Notes: generated by a model not told the origin, from the sequence alone. Shown: positions 34,063 to 47,200, counted from the first letter of the stretch. The stretch: DNA of 64,000 nucleotides from Sinonovacula constricta (GCA_007844125.1 CM017561.1:58487215-58551214), one strand, 5' to 3'. Translations and numbers: made by a program.

Positions 34063-34929
34063 AATATATGACAAACTCATTGCAACATATACAAAACCAT
34101 GAAAAGGCACTGAAAAAACGTATTCACATGCAAGCCAAATGTAAAAGTAAAAACAAATCTGTGATGCGTCATTTAACAAATAGAGCAAACCCAATAGTTA
34201 CCACCTTGGAACAGTCAGTCCGCAAAAAGGAGCATTACTTAAATGTCTATAATTGTGTGACTGCACTGTTAAGACAAATAAACAAACCCTTCTTAATAGA
34301 TTTTTTTCCCTATGTTTTGAGTTTGTTTCTCTATTTTATGTGTGATAGATACTAGTGTTTTAGTTTAGTAACAACACTAAAGCAAGGATATGAATGGTTA
34401 ATGTGTGTGATAAAGTTTAATTAATATTTTTCTGATTTTCTGTGCAATGACATATTTGTTCTTAGCTATTTCTAAAATTGCTATTGTCCTTTGTTGATTT
34501 CAAATAAATATTTGTGTATTTAACTCAATATTTTAGTTGTTTGTTCTTTCCAGATTTATGAGTATATTGTTAACCTCAATATTCAACAAACTATTTATAT
34601 AACAAACACTTAAAAGTAATGTACGTTCTTTTCTACGAAAATGACTATTTTGTATCAAGAAAAAAATATTTGAATACAACTGCTTAATACAAATTCTAAA
34701 CCTATGAACATTAAGATATTGGGTAAATACATCACGTTTGTCTTTCATTCTTATAATTTTTGCAAATGCACAAATCCGCATGGATATGTAACTATGTGTT
34801 TCTTTTTCAAAATCTGGAATTTTTCCTTATCAAATATATTTTTATTTTCTTACTTTTGGGTACTTTTTGGGATATTAAATTACAACCAGATGATTATATA
34901 ATTGAGACATGCCACTCATGAGTTGCTTT
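34063..34929. other. No gene recognised
   Basis: A 108-codon ORF at 34029-34355 begins inside the SINE fragment and has a Lys-rich, then hydrophobic, composition; no family is recognised and I consider it chance or an unrelated relic. Confidence 0.35.
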
Positions 34930-35043
34930 GCCGAAATAACATCAGCATGCCGAAATAACATCAGCATGCCGAAATAACATCAGCATGCCGAAATAACATC
35001 AGCATGCCGAAATAACATCAGCATGCCGAAATTACATCAGCAT
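34930..35043. repeat. 19-bp minisatellite, six copies
   Basis: The unit GCCGAAATAACATCAGCAT is perfect in five copies; the sixth has AAATTACATC. Confidence 0.97.
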
Positions 35044-35650
35044 CATGTAATACTCTCACAAATCCAAAAAAGGTATTTGTTTTATTTTTCATTTTATCTA
35101 AATAATATGTCACTTTTTGTAGGGGTTGGGGTACCTCAGTCAAAGAACAATTAAAAAAACGTTAACACCAATATTTGATGCATTTCACGCTCTGGGATTG
35201 ATCCAAGATTTACATGTAGCCTAAGGTGTTAGGGTAGTTGTGTTTTTGTTGCAAATATTAGGTAGGCCTATGCTGAAGACCATACATTAACAAACCAACT
35301 ACACATACTACTGTATATGATTACTATCTTTTAACAATGCATGGCATTTTTATATATTATATAATTTTATAGATATTAGACATATATTTTAAAAATATAT
35401 TTTTATATAAAAGACAATAAATTTTTAACCTTTAAGCAAACGACCGATATGATGCTGATTTAGCAAACATTTCTCGAATGCCGGAGACGTATATATCTGG
35501 ATCCAAACAAATATTCTGTCTTCAGATGTAATTTTATATGTAATTTTCCTCTTGACAAATAACTGAAAATGGTCAGTAACAGGGATTCATCCAAACATTA
35601 TTTGCATTTATTGCATCGCACGGACATATCTATGGTAATACTAGTGACGA
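35044..35650. other. No gene recognised
   Basis: AT-rich sequence without ORF or repeat that I can name. Confidence 0.4.
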
Positions 35651-35654
35651 TTGT

Positions 35655-35818
35655 CTAATTACTGGTGAAGGAAGACCCCAGACAAATGTCACATGCGCAC
35701 AGCAGGTCAGTTGGAAGACCACCCCACTTGAAAGTTCCCTACCCGAAAGGCCATTGAACCTATGCTATGAGGGACTGAGAAATCGGTGACTCCAACCGCA
35801 TGGCTACGGGCGCCCCGT
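35655..35818 (-). repeat. SINE-B copy
   Basis: In reverse: GGGCGCCCGTAGCCATGCGG head, TCTTCCAACTGACCTGCTGTG and ACATTTGTCTGGGGTCTTCC. The B box is worn (AGGTTCAATGGCC). Confidence 0.7.
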
Positions 35819-36318
35819 TCAAAACATTTATAAAATGTTAAACACACATTACAGTTTCTGGCTTTAAGCTGATTCTGTTTTTGTTTAGTCTATGATTGTG
35901 TTGAAGTGAAAAGTTCTCTCATGTTTTTTTATAAACAAAAAAAAACTTCTAAACTGATGACCTTTAAGTTTAATATGCATAATCTCTTTATAGACATCCT
36001 TTTTTCGAGACAATATTATTTTTTCTTTTTCATTTATGTCTATTAATAAAACAAACAAAAAACTAAAAAATCGTTATCAGAACGGCTTGCTTCATCATTT
36101 GCAAACAAAATTAAAATAATCTATTCTGTTAGGAAAATGTGTCTATTTAAACGTGAACGATTAAAGGGAAGACACTCATTTATACATAGCTTTTTGTACT
36201 ACCGGTAGTTGTGTCCCTTGGTTGTCTAAAACGTTTAAAATCAAAGCGATTGAAGGTGTGCAAATAATGGTAAAAAAATAAAATCATATGCACAACGCAT
36301 TAGAAAGTAGACTTGTCT

Positions 36319-36338
36319 TCAGAGAGAGACAGAGAGAC

Positions 36339-36413
<75 letters not shown>

Positions 36414-36437
36414 GAGAGAGAGGAGAGAGAGAGAGAG

Positions 36438-36500
<63 letters not shown>
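36319..36500. repeat. GA dinucleotide microsatellite with AGACAG and GAGG interruptions
   Basis: About 180 bp of GA repeats. The ORFs of alternating Arg/Glu or Ser/Leu over it are artefacts. Confidence 0.97.
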
Positions 36501-36501
<1 letters not shown>

Positions 36502-36719
36502 AGAGAGTGAGTGAAAGAGATTTTACATTCAAAAGAAGTTGCAACATAGTCACTCACACCTATTTGACATAAATTATTTTTTTTACATACAACTTGTTAC
36601 TTATATAGATACTAAATAAAACTTAAATTAGGTCTTAAAATAATAAGCTCATAAATACTACCTATATGCGGCCAATTACAATATTCTGAGATTAAAATTA
36701 ACTTAGTTATTCATTTCGT

Positions 36720-36986
36720 TTAGATAAGTACCCTGTGATCTGCTTCTAAAAAAACAATCCCGAGTGTGCCATCCTTTCCGATCGCGTGCGGTAACTTGAC
36801 TGATTTGTTAAGATCATACGAATAACTCCTATCATACATATTACCCGTATTACAGATTCGCAAAAGGCGGCAAATATCGCAAATATCAATTGTGATGCAT
36901 AGTAAGTTGAACACTCGTTCTAACAATAGTTCGCTCCCCGTTTCGACCTTTTCCTTAAGTGACCGAGTAACATTCCTGCGCGGCAT
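36720..36986 (-). CDS. 88-codon ORF of unknown nature
   Basis: Starts MPRRNVTRSLKEKVETGSEL with balanced composition, then a Cys/Ile-rich middle. No known domain and no poly(A) signal assigned. It could be a single-exon gene, a first exon or chance. Confidence 0.2.
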   Translation of the reverse strand: MPRRNVTRSLKEKVETGSELLLERVFNLLCITIDICDICRLLRICNTGNMYDRSYSYDLNKSVKLPHAIGKDGTLGIVFLEADHRVLI

Positions 36987-37435
36987 TGTTCATTCATAAA
37001 TCTGCATTTCATGTATACATGCATCTGCATTACACAATATAATCACTTCTAGTTTAAATAGTTTACAATATCAATGTTAATATTTGAAGCATGCTAGCAC
37101 ACAACTGACGCGTCTCTTTCGACATAATATTTATTTTTCTGTACACGCACTACTTCTTCACATACATGACGACTGACCGCCGCGAGTAGTCAATGTCATG
37201 CAGCGTCAATCCTTCGTGCTTCTGAAATTCAGCTTTCTCAAGAAAAACTCGCCAATTGAACCGATGTCTTCAGAATTATCGATCTAAAAGTCTAAATAAT
37301 ATAGATTGTTTTGTCTTATTAAGTAAATTGTACCTAAAATAATAGGGTCAATAAAATCAGCAAGTACATAGGCCATCGGAACTCCTCGCGTAATTCCGTC
37401 TGCGGGACAATCATCCCTCGAATGTATCTGGTTCA

Positions 37436-37665
37436 ATGATACTTAAAGAAATCACGATTGTTTTGTTCGCCGGAAGTCGAAAGAATATGCTTAAATGTAG
37501 TTCGCACAAAACATAAACAATGGCGTCGTTTGACAGCTTTTTCCCCCGCGCTTTGTAAATTAAACTTGGATGATTTAAATTTGAAGCGGCCACAAACTGA
37601 AGTTCAACTGGCATCGTACTATAGTGAGCTGTCATCCGAGCTGCCATCTTTGTTTTGACTTTCTG
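37436..37665 (+). pseudogene. Possible frameshifted small ORF
   Basis: ATGGCGTCGTTTGACAGC (37520) opens a short reading frame MASFDSFFPRAL that stops at once. The neighbouring frame then reads KLNLDDLNLKRP and LASYYSELSSELPSLF with ordinary protein composition up to TGA at 37656-37658. One small indel would account for it. CGCCGGAAGTCG upstream resembles an Ets site. No family is recognised. Confidence 0.2.
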
Positions 37666-38349
37666 TCACAAAATAAGTCCCCAGTTAGGGAAATGGCCGA
37701 GGTGATCCGACTACGTACATACCAATCGGGACCCCTCGGCGATTTCTTCGGAAATACACACTGAAGAATAGGTAAGCATGAGACTTTCATTGTTTGTTTG
37801 AGTGTTTTAATGGATTAAGGTTTTTCTACATGGTATCGAAGGTCGCCATATTTAAACAAACGTGCTCAGGTAGCCGAATTACAACCGACCATATCACTGA
37901 ATCTATAAATAGATGGTTGTATCACTACTATGGTTTACGACGTTATTTTCCGAAAGTTACGGAAATGGCCGAGTTGTTACGATTGCGTACATACATCCGA
38001 GAGATGATTCGTAAATTATACGAGTTGTTCCGATTGGTGAGACAACCAAGCCGACGCAGAGAGCATGCGCTTCAAACAAAAAGATAAATATCCCGGGAAT
38101 TAAGCACACTTACACTGTGGATTCTTTACAGAAATATTTGAGAGTAAGGTTTACATTTATTGCAAGTTCTGTTTATTTGTGTATTTGATTAACAGAACAG
38201 AACAAAACAGAGTTTATTAATTTGACTATGGCCATGATTTTCAGAAAAAGGTTAACATACTATTTCTATGTTTACTTATTCAATTGTGGCAAGTTTGTGT
38301 TATTTTTGATTTTAAATACAATGGACATAACTTCGACGTCCAGTTAATT

Positions 38350-38475
38350 AGGCAGAGGAAGATTCCAGATAAATGTCGGAGTAGAACCACTGGCGCAAAG
38401 GTCCGTTGGAAGACATTCTCCCATTAAGCCCTTCGCCCACACCAGGACTCGAACCTATGTAGGAGGAGTTCAAAG
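38350..38475 (-). repeat. SINE-B copy, worn
   Basis: In reverse: B box AGGTTCGAGTCCTGG, TCTTCCAACGGACC, GTTCTACTCCGACATTTATCTGG. Confidence 0.6.
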
Positions 38476-38777
38476 CTGGCAGTTTTACCAAGAATGTTCT
38501 TTAGCCGAATGTTATTGCATATTAACTGTGTTTCAGATGACAGCAACGATCTTCTGACAACTAATAAGATGGTGCCCAGGATTTTTAGAAAACTTAGGCT
38601 GAGTGGCGCTTCTATCTCTGCTGTGGTTCTAAATACACCAGGAAAACTTTTCTCAACCGTAGATGTTTTACAGTTTTCATTTTGATTTCATACATTATGA
38701 ACATAATTACTTTGCCCAGCCTACAATGTCTCAATGTCTTATTGTGAGAAGGCATGTTCTCGAAAAAGAAAAAATCG

Positions 38778-38801
38778 CACACACACACACACACACACAC
38801 A
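38778..38801. repeat. CA dinucleotide microsatellite
   Basis: About 12 CA repeats. Confidence 0.95.
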
Positions 38802-39623
38802 AATATTTTAATGGGATCCAACGATGCCCCCTCCACACCCACCACTTCTAACACACCTCCAGTATTCTGAATCGCCTTCTCCCATTTCTTCGCATAGCTT
38901 CATTTTGTGGGAATATGTGAAGGTTCACATCATTCCCTTATTTTTGTTGCTGCATTCTTGTCGCAGCTATATGGAAGGGGATTTACGCCTATATTCAATT
39001 TCTTATTTGCAAATTGCAACACTTCATATGCTTAAATTTGCTATTTGTTTGCACAAACACGTTCGTTTTTACATGTATCTAATTCACATTTGTATACAAT
39101 TTGGAAATTACAAATCTCAAGTCACAATTATCAAGTCACAAATGTTATGTTTGCTTACAATTTACAATTTACAAATCTCAAAGTCACAATTCTCAAGTCA
39201 CAAATTACTAATGTACAAGTTAAGAATTGGCAACGTTCAGACGCTAGGTTGCGGTACCACATAAATATAGACGTCACTAAGCTAAAATAGAACGGAATAT
39301 CGTAAGTTAAAAATAGAACGGAATCATTAATGATTCTTAAAAGGAGATACGATAGAAACAGCCAACGTTATTTGCCGTCAAATTGAACGCGTCATCTTTT
39401 GCCAAAAGTAGTTATTAATGTTTATGTTAAAATTCTGCAAGTAATTTCACCATATAAGTCTTTGTTTTTTTAATACTACATTCAATCCAATTTAATATAC
39501 AAATCGGACGTTTCCAGAAGAACATACTCTCTCATTCACATTCGGATTTGTTTACAATCCATTGGAATTGAACTACATCAACAGGAGTACGTGATGTAGT
39601 GGGAATGCTTTCCCCAGAGTCAG

Positions 39624-39905
39624 GTGCCCATGTAGCTCAGTTGCTAGAGCACCTACCTCAAGAACAGGAGGTCTTTGATTCGACCTTCGCCCTCGGCAAT
39701 GGAATTCTTCCAGCCTATTTTAGTGGCGTCAGAATTAATTCATCAGAGAACCCTGTGGAGCAGGAAAATGCTAGATACTAGTGGTTCTGTCCAGTTGATT
39801 CCTGGCTAAAAAATAAGGAAGATTAAAAGCTCTCTGCCTAGAAGGCCAGGTAATAGAGCACCTGATTAAGGCGGAGGTCTTGGGTTCGAACTCAATACTG
39901 TGTAC
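39624..39905 (+). repeat. SINE-like element with two tRNA-like heads (SINE-C)
   Basis: GCCCATGTAGCTCAGTTGCTAGAGC with GATTCGACC (39624-39700) resembles the A and B boxes of a tRNA; a second one, AGGTAATAGAGCACCTGATT with GGTTCGAAC, follows at 39840-39895. Neither folds as a complete tRNA by eye, so I call it a SINE and not a tRNA gene. Confidence 0.5.
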
Positions 39906-40327
39906 CGTTAACGGAATTTTGCCAGCTCGGATCACTTCGGTTAAATCAGGATATATGCAGTTAAATGAAAGAGGGTGGGATCATAGAGGTTGAAAGAGGG
40001 CTGGGGGTGGGCGGAGGAGGTGGGCGGAGGTTTGGGTAGTGGCTGTCAGACCTGAGAAATAAAAATATACGAACAACATTTGAACCGATTCATAGAGTTT
40101 GAGGAAACGGTAGAGACGTGTAAATGTGGACAAATTTTTATTGGTGCATGTCTACAGTACATGTCACGAATGATTATAAATGCATGTATTACGCATTTTT
40201 CCTAATGTGCCACTAACACTGAATTATCACTTGATCTTCTATAATCACAAGCATAGGCCTATATATACGTAGTCATATCATGATCACCAGTTAAGAACAG
40301 AATAATATCCCTAAAATTGTATAGCAC

Positions 40328-40425
40328 TGTTGAACCGAAATTTTCACACAAACGAAATCGTCACACGTGTGAAAAATTCGTACGAGTTCTTCACATACGT
40401 GTGAAAACTTCGTACGAAAATGGCC
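40328..40425 (+). repeat. Left terminal inverted repeat of the 3.19-kb element
   Basis: Pairs with 43420-43517; the mismatches I see are ACGAAATCG/ACGAATTCG, GAGTTCTTC/GAATTCCTC and AAACTTCG/AAATTTCG. Confidence 0.88.
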
Positions 40426-42249
40426 AAAAATGTGCTGTGAAAATTTCGAGACCTATTTTCTAACCACCACTAGGTATCAACGAATTTTTCACATTCCTAC
40501 GCCTTGCACACATGACTTTGTTATGAAGTTAAATCCTGAAAATATAGTTATTACTGTTAGCTCTTACGGATTTACATGATTTCTCAGCATTTGAAAATAT
40601 CTCTAGCTCCTCGGTATCGTGCATTTCTGATGCATGGAATCGCTCCTTTGCTCGGGAAAGCATAATTTAAACAAGATGCAACAATAAAGGACTTAAAAGT
40701 CGTATTGCATTATATAGGAAATCAGTATAGATATTTTCCTAGTTCAATCATAGGTAGATGCAATATAATTTTGTAAAATGAGAACTTGTAAGAATGTAAT
40801 CTTGACGTAATCTTAATTTTCGTCAAGCAAACGTCACGCGAAGAATCGCAATGTTGCGTGTTGTATCGTAAAGTGACGCAATTAAGCAATATCGTATCGC
40901 GTTATTTCATGTCGTGCACGGCAATGCGATACGACATTGCGACATTTTCCGAATTTCGTATCGGATTGTCATGCGCTGTATCGCCATGTTGCGATGCCTT
41001 ATCGCACTTCCGCTGTCGCTAGTCGGATATATGGTATTTACGGAGAGATGTCGTTTTAGAATTTATTAAGTGGTTGTATTTCAATATTATGGAACTAAAC
41101 CGCAGTCGATCAGTCTGACACCATTTGACAGACCGGACACATCAATTTGTAAGGATGACCTTCAAACATCGACATTTTCAAATAAATACCTCCGGCAGCG
41201 TTTCGGGCCATTCAATTTTTGACGCTGTGTATACCCGGAGGCGGCCCTGCAGTGGAATCAAATCACAACATGTCGATGTAAATAGCCACATACAAAATGT
41301 CATATTAAAGGGATGTAACGCATCTAGCAAACAGAGCCAGGCTCATGGTCCAAGGAGGACCAGAATAAATAACTACCCTGAAGTGGTGACGGGGAATGTC
41401 CCGCGACAACTCGATATCGCATCATTGTGATATTACACACGACATTCTCAAACGAAGTTATGAGTATTTCAAAACTTTTATGATATTCATGTATCATTAT
41501 TATATTTTCTGCCAATTATGTGATTAGTGTTATCTTGGGGGCAGAGCTTGTGAATCAAGCGAGCCTCTCCTTAAAATTAATTAGTTTCACTTAAAATGTT
41601 CTAAATTACTTTGAATATATAGTGGGCAAAGCTTCGAATTTCCGCCAAAACTAATAAGTAAACAAATCTTAATGAATAAGTACACCAATTTTGACTACCT
41701 TCCAGTGATTTTTTTGGATGAAAATCAGAATGTAGTCTAATACAAAGGTTGACATTAATTGTTTCAGCCGTTTGATGATCTTACCAGTTCTTTTTTCAAG
41801 CAAGTCTTTGTACATTTCCGATTTTTGAAATCAAAGATTTCTGAGTGTGTTGTGTATACCTTCAAAGTCCTTCGGTAACTTTAAAGTTTAGCGGGAATTG
41901 TGACGACTGTCTTAAGGCGGGGCCAGGAAAGAAAGAACAACGAACTGCATGACCAAACTTCATCAGTTCAGAGAGTCACTCCGAGGAGAGAATATTTATG
42001 GTTATAACGTAAGTGTTATGTAGATTTTTAATTAATTAATTAATTGCACCCGAAAATATACATGTACTATATAAAGTACTAGTATATTGAATGTGTCCTA
42101 ATACATTAATGTTTTCCTGATCAGTGCCTCGCTTTGTATCTTTATACTTGTAGCTCTTTTGGTGAAATGATAGATTTTGTCTTTTAATACGCCCGAAGGG
42201 ACGATTTATATTATGGCGCTGGTCGTCCGTTCGTCCGTCCGTCCGTTTT

Positions 42250-42960
42250 ATGTCCGGACTCATTTCTCAGAAACCATTTGAGCTAGCTTCATGAAACTTG
42301 GTATGTAGATACAGGGCAATGTGAGAATAATGTTCATCTTGATTTTTCTAAGTTTGAGGCTTGCTGTGAGAAAACCAGAAAACTTTGAAAAATAATGCAC
42401 ATCATGTCCGGACTCATATCTCAGAAACCATAGTAGCTAGCTACATGAAGTCTGCTAGGTAGATAGAGGATAATACAAGGATTATGTCAGCTATTTTGAC
42501 TTTTACGGATTTGAGTCTTGCTGTGCGAAAACTAGAAAACTTTGTAAAATAATGCACATCCATCAGTGATTTAAGTCCAGGCTCAATTCTCAGAAAATAT
42601 ATGAGCTAGCATCATGAAACCTGGTATGCAGATAGAGGGCAATACAATGATGATACCCGTCATTTTGATTTTGCCTGATTTGAGCGTTACTGCGAGAAAA
42701 CTAGAAAACTTTGAAAAATAATGCACATCCATCAGTGATTAATGTTCAGACTCATTTCTCATAAACTATATGAGCTAGCTTTATGAAACCTGGTATGTAG
42801 ATAGAATGTAATACAAGGATAATGCCCGTCATTATGATCTTTCCTCATTTTAGACTTGCTGTGAGAAATCGAGAACACTTTGAAAAATATGCACATCCGT
42901 CAGTGATTTAGTCCGTACTCCTATCTCATAAAGCGTATGAGCTAGCTTCATGTCAGTTAG
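42250..42960 (+). repeat. Tandem array, unit of about 165 bp, 4.3 copies
   Basis: Each unit starts near GTCCGGACTCATTTCTCAGAAACC, continues with GAGCTAGCTTCATGAAACTTGG and TAGATAGAGG, and ends with AAACTAGAAAACTTTGAAAAATAATGCACATC. Starts are at about 42252, 42410, 42575, 42745 and 42911. It is preceded by TCCGT repeats and followed by short CATC/CATA repeats. Confidence 0.85.
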
Positions 42961-43419
42961 ACCATCCATCCATACATCCATCCATTCATACATACATACA
43001 CTCACCCATCTGTCTGTCACGGATCGTGTCCGCTCTATATGTCTTGAACCCCATGAAGGATTTTCAAATAACTTTGCACAAAATTAATGTTCATTGTATC
43101 AAGACGATGTGCAGAACTTAGATTCCAGCTACCTTAGTTCAAGGTCAAGGTCACATGGGCCCTTCAAAGGTCATTAGGCATTTTTGAATGTCCGCTCTGT
43201 ATCTCTTTGAAGGATTATCAAATACCTTTGGACAAATGTTGATGACGATGACCAATGACGATGTGCAGAATCTGATATACGTACCTTTGTTAAAAAAATA
43301 TGTGAATTTTCCGTTGGACAATATTTTGTCAAATCATTTTTCTACTTTTTTTGTCATGTGAAAATTTCGTACCTGTTTTAGGGGGGTCTAAGGTTCCATA
43401 CGTAATTTTCACAAATATG

Positions 43420-43517
43420 TGAAATTTTCGTACGAAATTTTCACACGTATGTGAGGAATTCGTACGAATTTTTCACACGTGTGACGAATTCGTTTGTGTG
43501 AAAATTTCGGTTCAACA
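43420..43517 (-). repeat. Right terminal inverted repeat of the 3.19-kb element
   Basis: Reverse complement of 40328-40425. Immediately inside (43395-43420) further TTTTCAC-A-ATATGTGAAA words continue the palindromic theme. Confidence 0.88.
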
Positions 43518-43523
43518 TAGCAC

Positions 43524-44205
43524 AAATAAATAATGCATGTGTCTGATTCTGTTGGTTAGAGACTCACAACTTGAAAGTACACACGAACGTGGACCAGTTC
43601 AAGCGGTACATTCTATTTAAAGATGGACATTCACGTGTTAGAAGCGCCCCCTTGCGTCCTAATTTTGAACTGGTGTTATGCGGTGTACATTTTATTTTAG
43701 AGGTTTGCGCCTCTAGATTAGTAACTTGTAAATTAGATTCAAGAAATGAAAAATCTATTCGTGATTTTCGCCCAGCGATTTGTAACTTGTAAATTGTATA
43801 GGCGGGAAATGTGAAGTTGTTCAAATGTAATGAACATTTTCATGTCATATATAAAAGTTAGGCTGGTATTAGATAGCGGTATTTAGCATTCGCGGTGTCG
43901 CAATTTAAAAATTGACATTTAAAGTGACAAATCCGGGTATTAAAAATGTTAGAAATAGTAATTAGAATATTGGCGGATATCCCCCTCCATAACAGTAAGG
44001 TCACAATACGGCGGAAATATACGGAATTTTACGATGCTGCTAACGGACGACAAGCGGTCAATCAGAACTCCTCGGATAATTCCGTCCTCAGGACAATCAT
44101 CGATGATTCGTGAATTATCCTAGGTGTTCCGATTGATATCATCGAACATCTTGGTGAGGATGGGTAAATGTTTCGATGTAATGAGTTTTAGATCATTCAG
44201 CAGGT
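43524..44205. other. No gene recognised; shared noncoding block
   Basis: GAACTCCTCGGATAATTCCGTC with GGACAATCATC (44067-44110) also occurs at 37378-37420 (GAACTCCTCGCGTAATTCCG), so a dispersed repeat is likely. The 73-codon ORF at 43571 carries no signature. Confidence 0.4.
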
Positions 44206-44209
44206 ACTT

Positions 44210-44291
44210 GTACGGATATCAGTCTGACGGCGTCATCAAAATGACGTAAAACTGCTGGGAATCGTTTGAATACATCTATTGGATGGGCAAG
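44210..44291 (-). pseudogene. C-terminal piece of packaging-ATPase relic
   Basis: On the - strand this reads AHPIDVFKRFPAVLRHFDDA and ends in a stop near 44214. It is the continuation of the reading frame interrupted by the hAT element at 48336-48590. The reading is supported by the shared GCAAG at both edges of the hAT element. The function is lost. Confidence 0.45.
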
Positions 44292-47200
44292 CAGGCGCGT
44301 AGCTAGCCTATAAAGAATGTGGATTCAAAATAATCTAGGGGGGTCAGGGGGCATGCCCCCCCCCCCCCCTGAAAATTTTGAAATAAATGGTGCAATTTGG
44401 TGCGTTTTGGGGCCTCCGGAGAGCTTTCTTGACCAACGAAAATCCATTTATTTTAGCATAAAAAATGGAGATGAATAGCTTTACTTTCGTTTATTTCAAC
44501 TAGTCTACATTTCACAGCAAGTCTAACTTGCGGCCTTTGCTGGCCGCAAACTCGTTAATGATAATATCAATATCTATTTCCATGTGTCTGTAGGCGTGCA
44601 ACAGGGCTAGTCCAGACATCCGTTCTGTGAGCATCGTTGATCTCATGTAGTTTTTCAGGCGTCTCATGATACTAAACTGCCTCTCGGCGGTAGCGGTAGA
44701 CACTGGCATCGTATTTAGTACAACTAGACAGGTGAAGATGTCTGGATACAGAGTCTTGTTCGTAGCCTTCAATGTGTCAGTAAGATTTGAGGGTTTTGTC
44801 CCCTCCAGCTCCCATCTTACTTTCCATCGAGAAACCTCATTTCGGAAGGCTTCCCGATCCCCACTGAGGTCACTCTCATACTCCTGGAAGATGGAATCCT
44901 CGTGATCTCGGCTGAGCTCAGGAAGAAGGCTTGGAATGAGATATTGAGCCTTAAACCTCTCATTGCTGGATACAAGACGGTCTTCTAGTTCCACAACTAG
45001 ATGATCAAGAAATGGATAGAACAATGCTCTTTTCCAGTATTCCGAAACAGAGTCGGCAGGCACGTTGCCACGGTGCTGTTGGCGTCGAGCTGTTCTAGGC
45101 TTTGAAGGCTCGACTCCTTGGTCTTCTGCCATGGCAACTGCTTTATCGTAAAGTCCATCCCACACAGCATCATCGGCTCTCTCTGCACGAAATGTGGCTA
45201 TAAGAACTCGACTCTCCTTGGCTGCTTCGATCAAGTCGATATTCTGCTTCTGTAGCAGCTTGTTTAGAGGCATAACACCCTGGAGGACGAATTCAACCAC
45301 AACTAGAGAGATGATGAAGTCGAACCCAAGGATACTGCATCTGTAGCTCCGTGCTTTTGAGTCTCCCTCTCGTTCTAGCACCTCCAGTGCACTTACAATT
45401 GATGTGTATGCAGCTTTGAAAGTGTAAAGTGCGTCAGCCCGACTAGCCCATCGCGTCTCACACAGACTTTGAAGACGTGTTCTCTTCTGCATCTCTTCCT
45501 GTGCCACGGGATCGTTGCCAAGCTCCTCTTTGAAAGCTAAAAGACGTTTGGCAGAGTACTTGAAAGCAAATCCGATTTGTTGTACTGTGTCCAACAAGTT
45601 TCTGACGAGTGCCTCTTTACAGGCATGCACAATTGACAAATTAAGGCTATGGGCTTTGCAGTGCACTTACATTGCTTGGGGAACTACTTGCTGGACCCGA
45701 GCTTGCACACCTCGATGACAACCAGACATATTACTGGCCCCTTCATACCCTTGTCCCCTCATCTTGGAGATGTCTAATCCTGCGTCCCGCTGCCCCTCAA
45801 TAAACTTGTTAAAAAGAGCCTCTCCTGTTGTAGATTCTGCTTGCACAAAGCCCACAAAGTCTTCACGCACGTCCTGTTCAGTTTCAGAATAATATCTTAC
45901 ACACATAGCAATTTGTTCCATAGTGCTCGCGTCAGTAGCTTCATCTGCAAGAAATGAATAACAAATAGCATCGTTGCACTGCTGAACTATCTTGCCTTTT
46001 ATGTTATTTCCCAACAAAGTGATTAATTCATTTTGGATCATAGGCGAAGTGTAAGTAACCTTAGATTTAGAGGAGAGGTGTGTTTTCAGGATTTCATCCC
46101 TGTTGGCCTTGTCTTTCAACAGGACAGTAAAGTTACTATTGTTGTCATCATGACCTCTAAGTGGAATATTTTGTCGACCGCACAGAATGATGACCTCTAT
46201 AACAGATCTAAGCACCTGTCTATTTTTAGCAACAGTTTCGACTTTGTTTCTCGACAGTTGTGCTGTAATGCTTGCTTGTTTCCCTTCGATGATTTTCATA
46301 AAACTACTAGCACTAGCGCAGCAGCTATGATGACTCGAACCAGGCTCGGTATGTCTCTTGATGTACTTTCCAAGATTAGACCATTTTGATACTGGGGTAT
46401 TGATGAATGTTTTCTCCTTTGGAGATGAAGCACCAAACAAAATACAGGGAGCACAATACACTGAATTCTCGGAAACTGAATATCGAAGCCAGTCATACTT
46501 CTCTAGCCAATCTACCGAGACCTGACGCTTCGTTCCATACTCAATACTGAAATAATAAAATAAAGAAATAGTGTACGAACTTGAAATGGAACAATTTTGC
46601 AACCAAATACGTAGAAATCCGGAAAGCAGGGAAGCAAATGATTCCATTTTAATAGTATATATCTAGTATCTTACTAGTATACTTATGATACTGGTACTTC
46701 AATAACGTTATCAGATATATGAGTATATTCACTATACTTTATTCGTCTTAATTATATAGTAAACATGTCATAGCGCGCTAATATAATTATAATGGAACCA
46801 AACATCGAACAAGTGGAAGAAGCAGTATATTATTTAATATGGGTTTACAATCGAGTGGTAAGAGACGGGCTTGCGTCTATTTTCCCACATGTACCACTCA
46901 CAAAAAGACCTCAACATAAACCATCGATTTTGAGACCTCGGGACTGTGTTTAGAGATTTTAACGGTATTTTTCTATACAATACTGGTTGACTAAACTACA
47001 ATTTTCTATTGATCTGCAACCGTTATAACTTCACATCTTTAAATCAAATGAATCAGAATCAGTTTACCTTGACGGAAACTTAAAAGTTTTGGCCCATTCT
47101 TTGTTGTTTTGCAGCACTTTCACTTTTATCGAGTCATCTGAAGCCTTTGTTAACCTTGCTGGATCAGGATACAAGTCATCGGGACTGTACGCAATCCCCA

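Larger units (their letters stand above)
40328..43517. mobile_element. 3.19-kb TIR element with 6-bp target duplication
   Basis: The termini are TGTTGAACCGAAATTTTCAC and its complement, extended to about 98 bp with a few mismatches. TAGCAC flanks it exactly (40322-40327 and 43518-43523). The TIRs are built of short palindromes (CACACGTGTG, TTCGTACGAA). No transposase is present; inside are a TCGCAATGTTGCG-type repeat (40820-41020), a 101-codon ORF without recognisable features (41125) and a tandem array (42250-42960). It is therefore a non-autonomous element whose partner is unknown. Confidence 0.85.

Noticed and set aside
34029..34355. 108-codon ORF as a gene at the palindrome edge
   Set aside because: It starts inside SINE-B sequence and has no domain or poly(A) context that I can identify.
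36284..36572. Arg/Glu and Ser/Leu ORFs
   Set aside because: Pure GA microsatellite.
41125..41430. 101-codon ORF as transposase of the 3.19-kb element
   Set aside because: Far too short and without catalytic motifs; it has no similarity to a transposase that I can see.
44372..44387. C-run near the left end of the hAT element as a regulatory feature
   Set aside because: A simple homopolymer run; nothing ties it to regulation.
46547..46647. N-terminal extension MESFASLLSGF of the hAT exon
   Set aside because: It lies upstream of a good TTTCAG acceptor at 46547 and is replaced by exons at 47068-47263 and 47554-47638, which join in phase.
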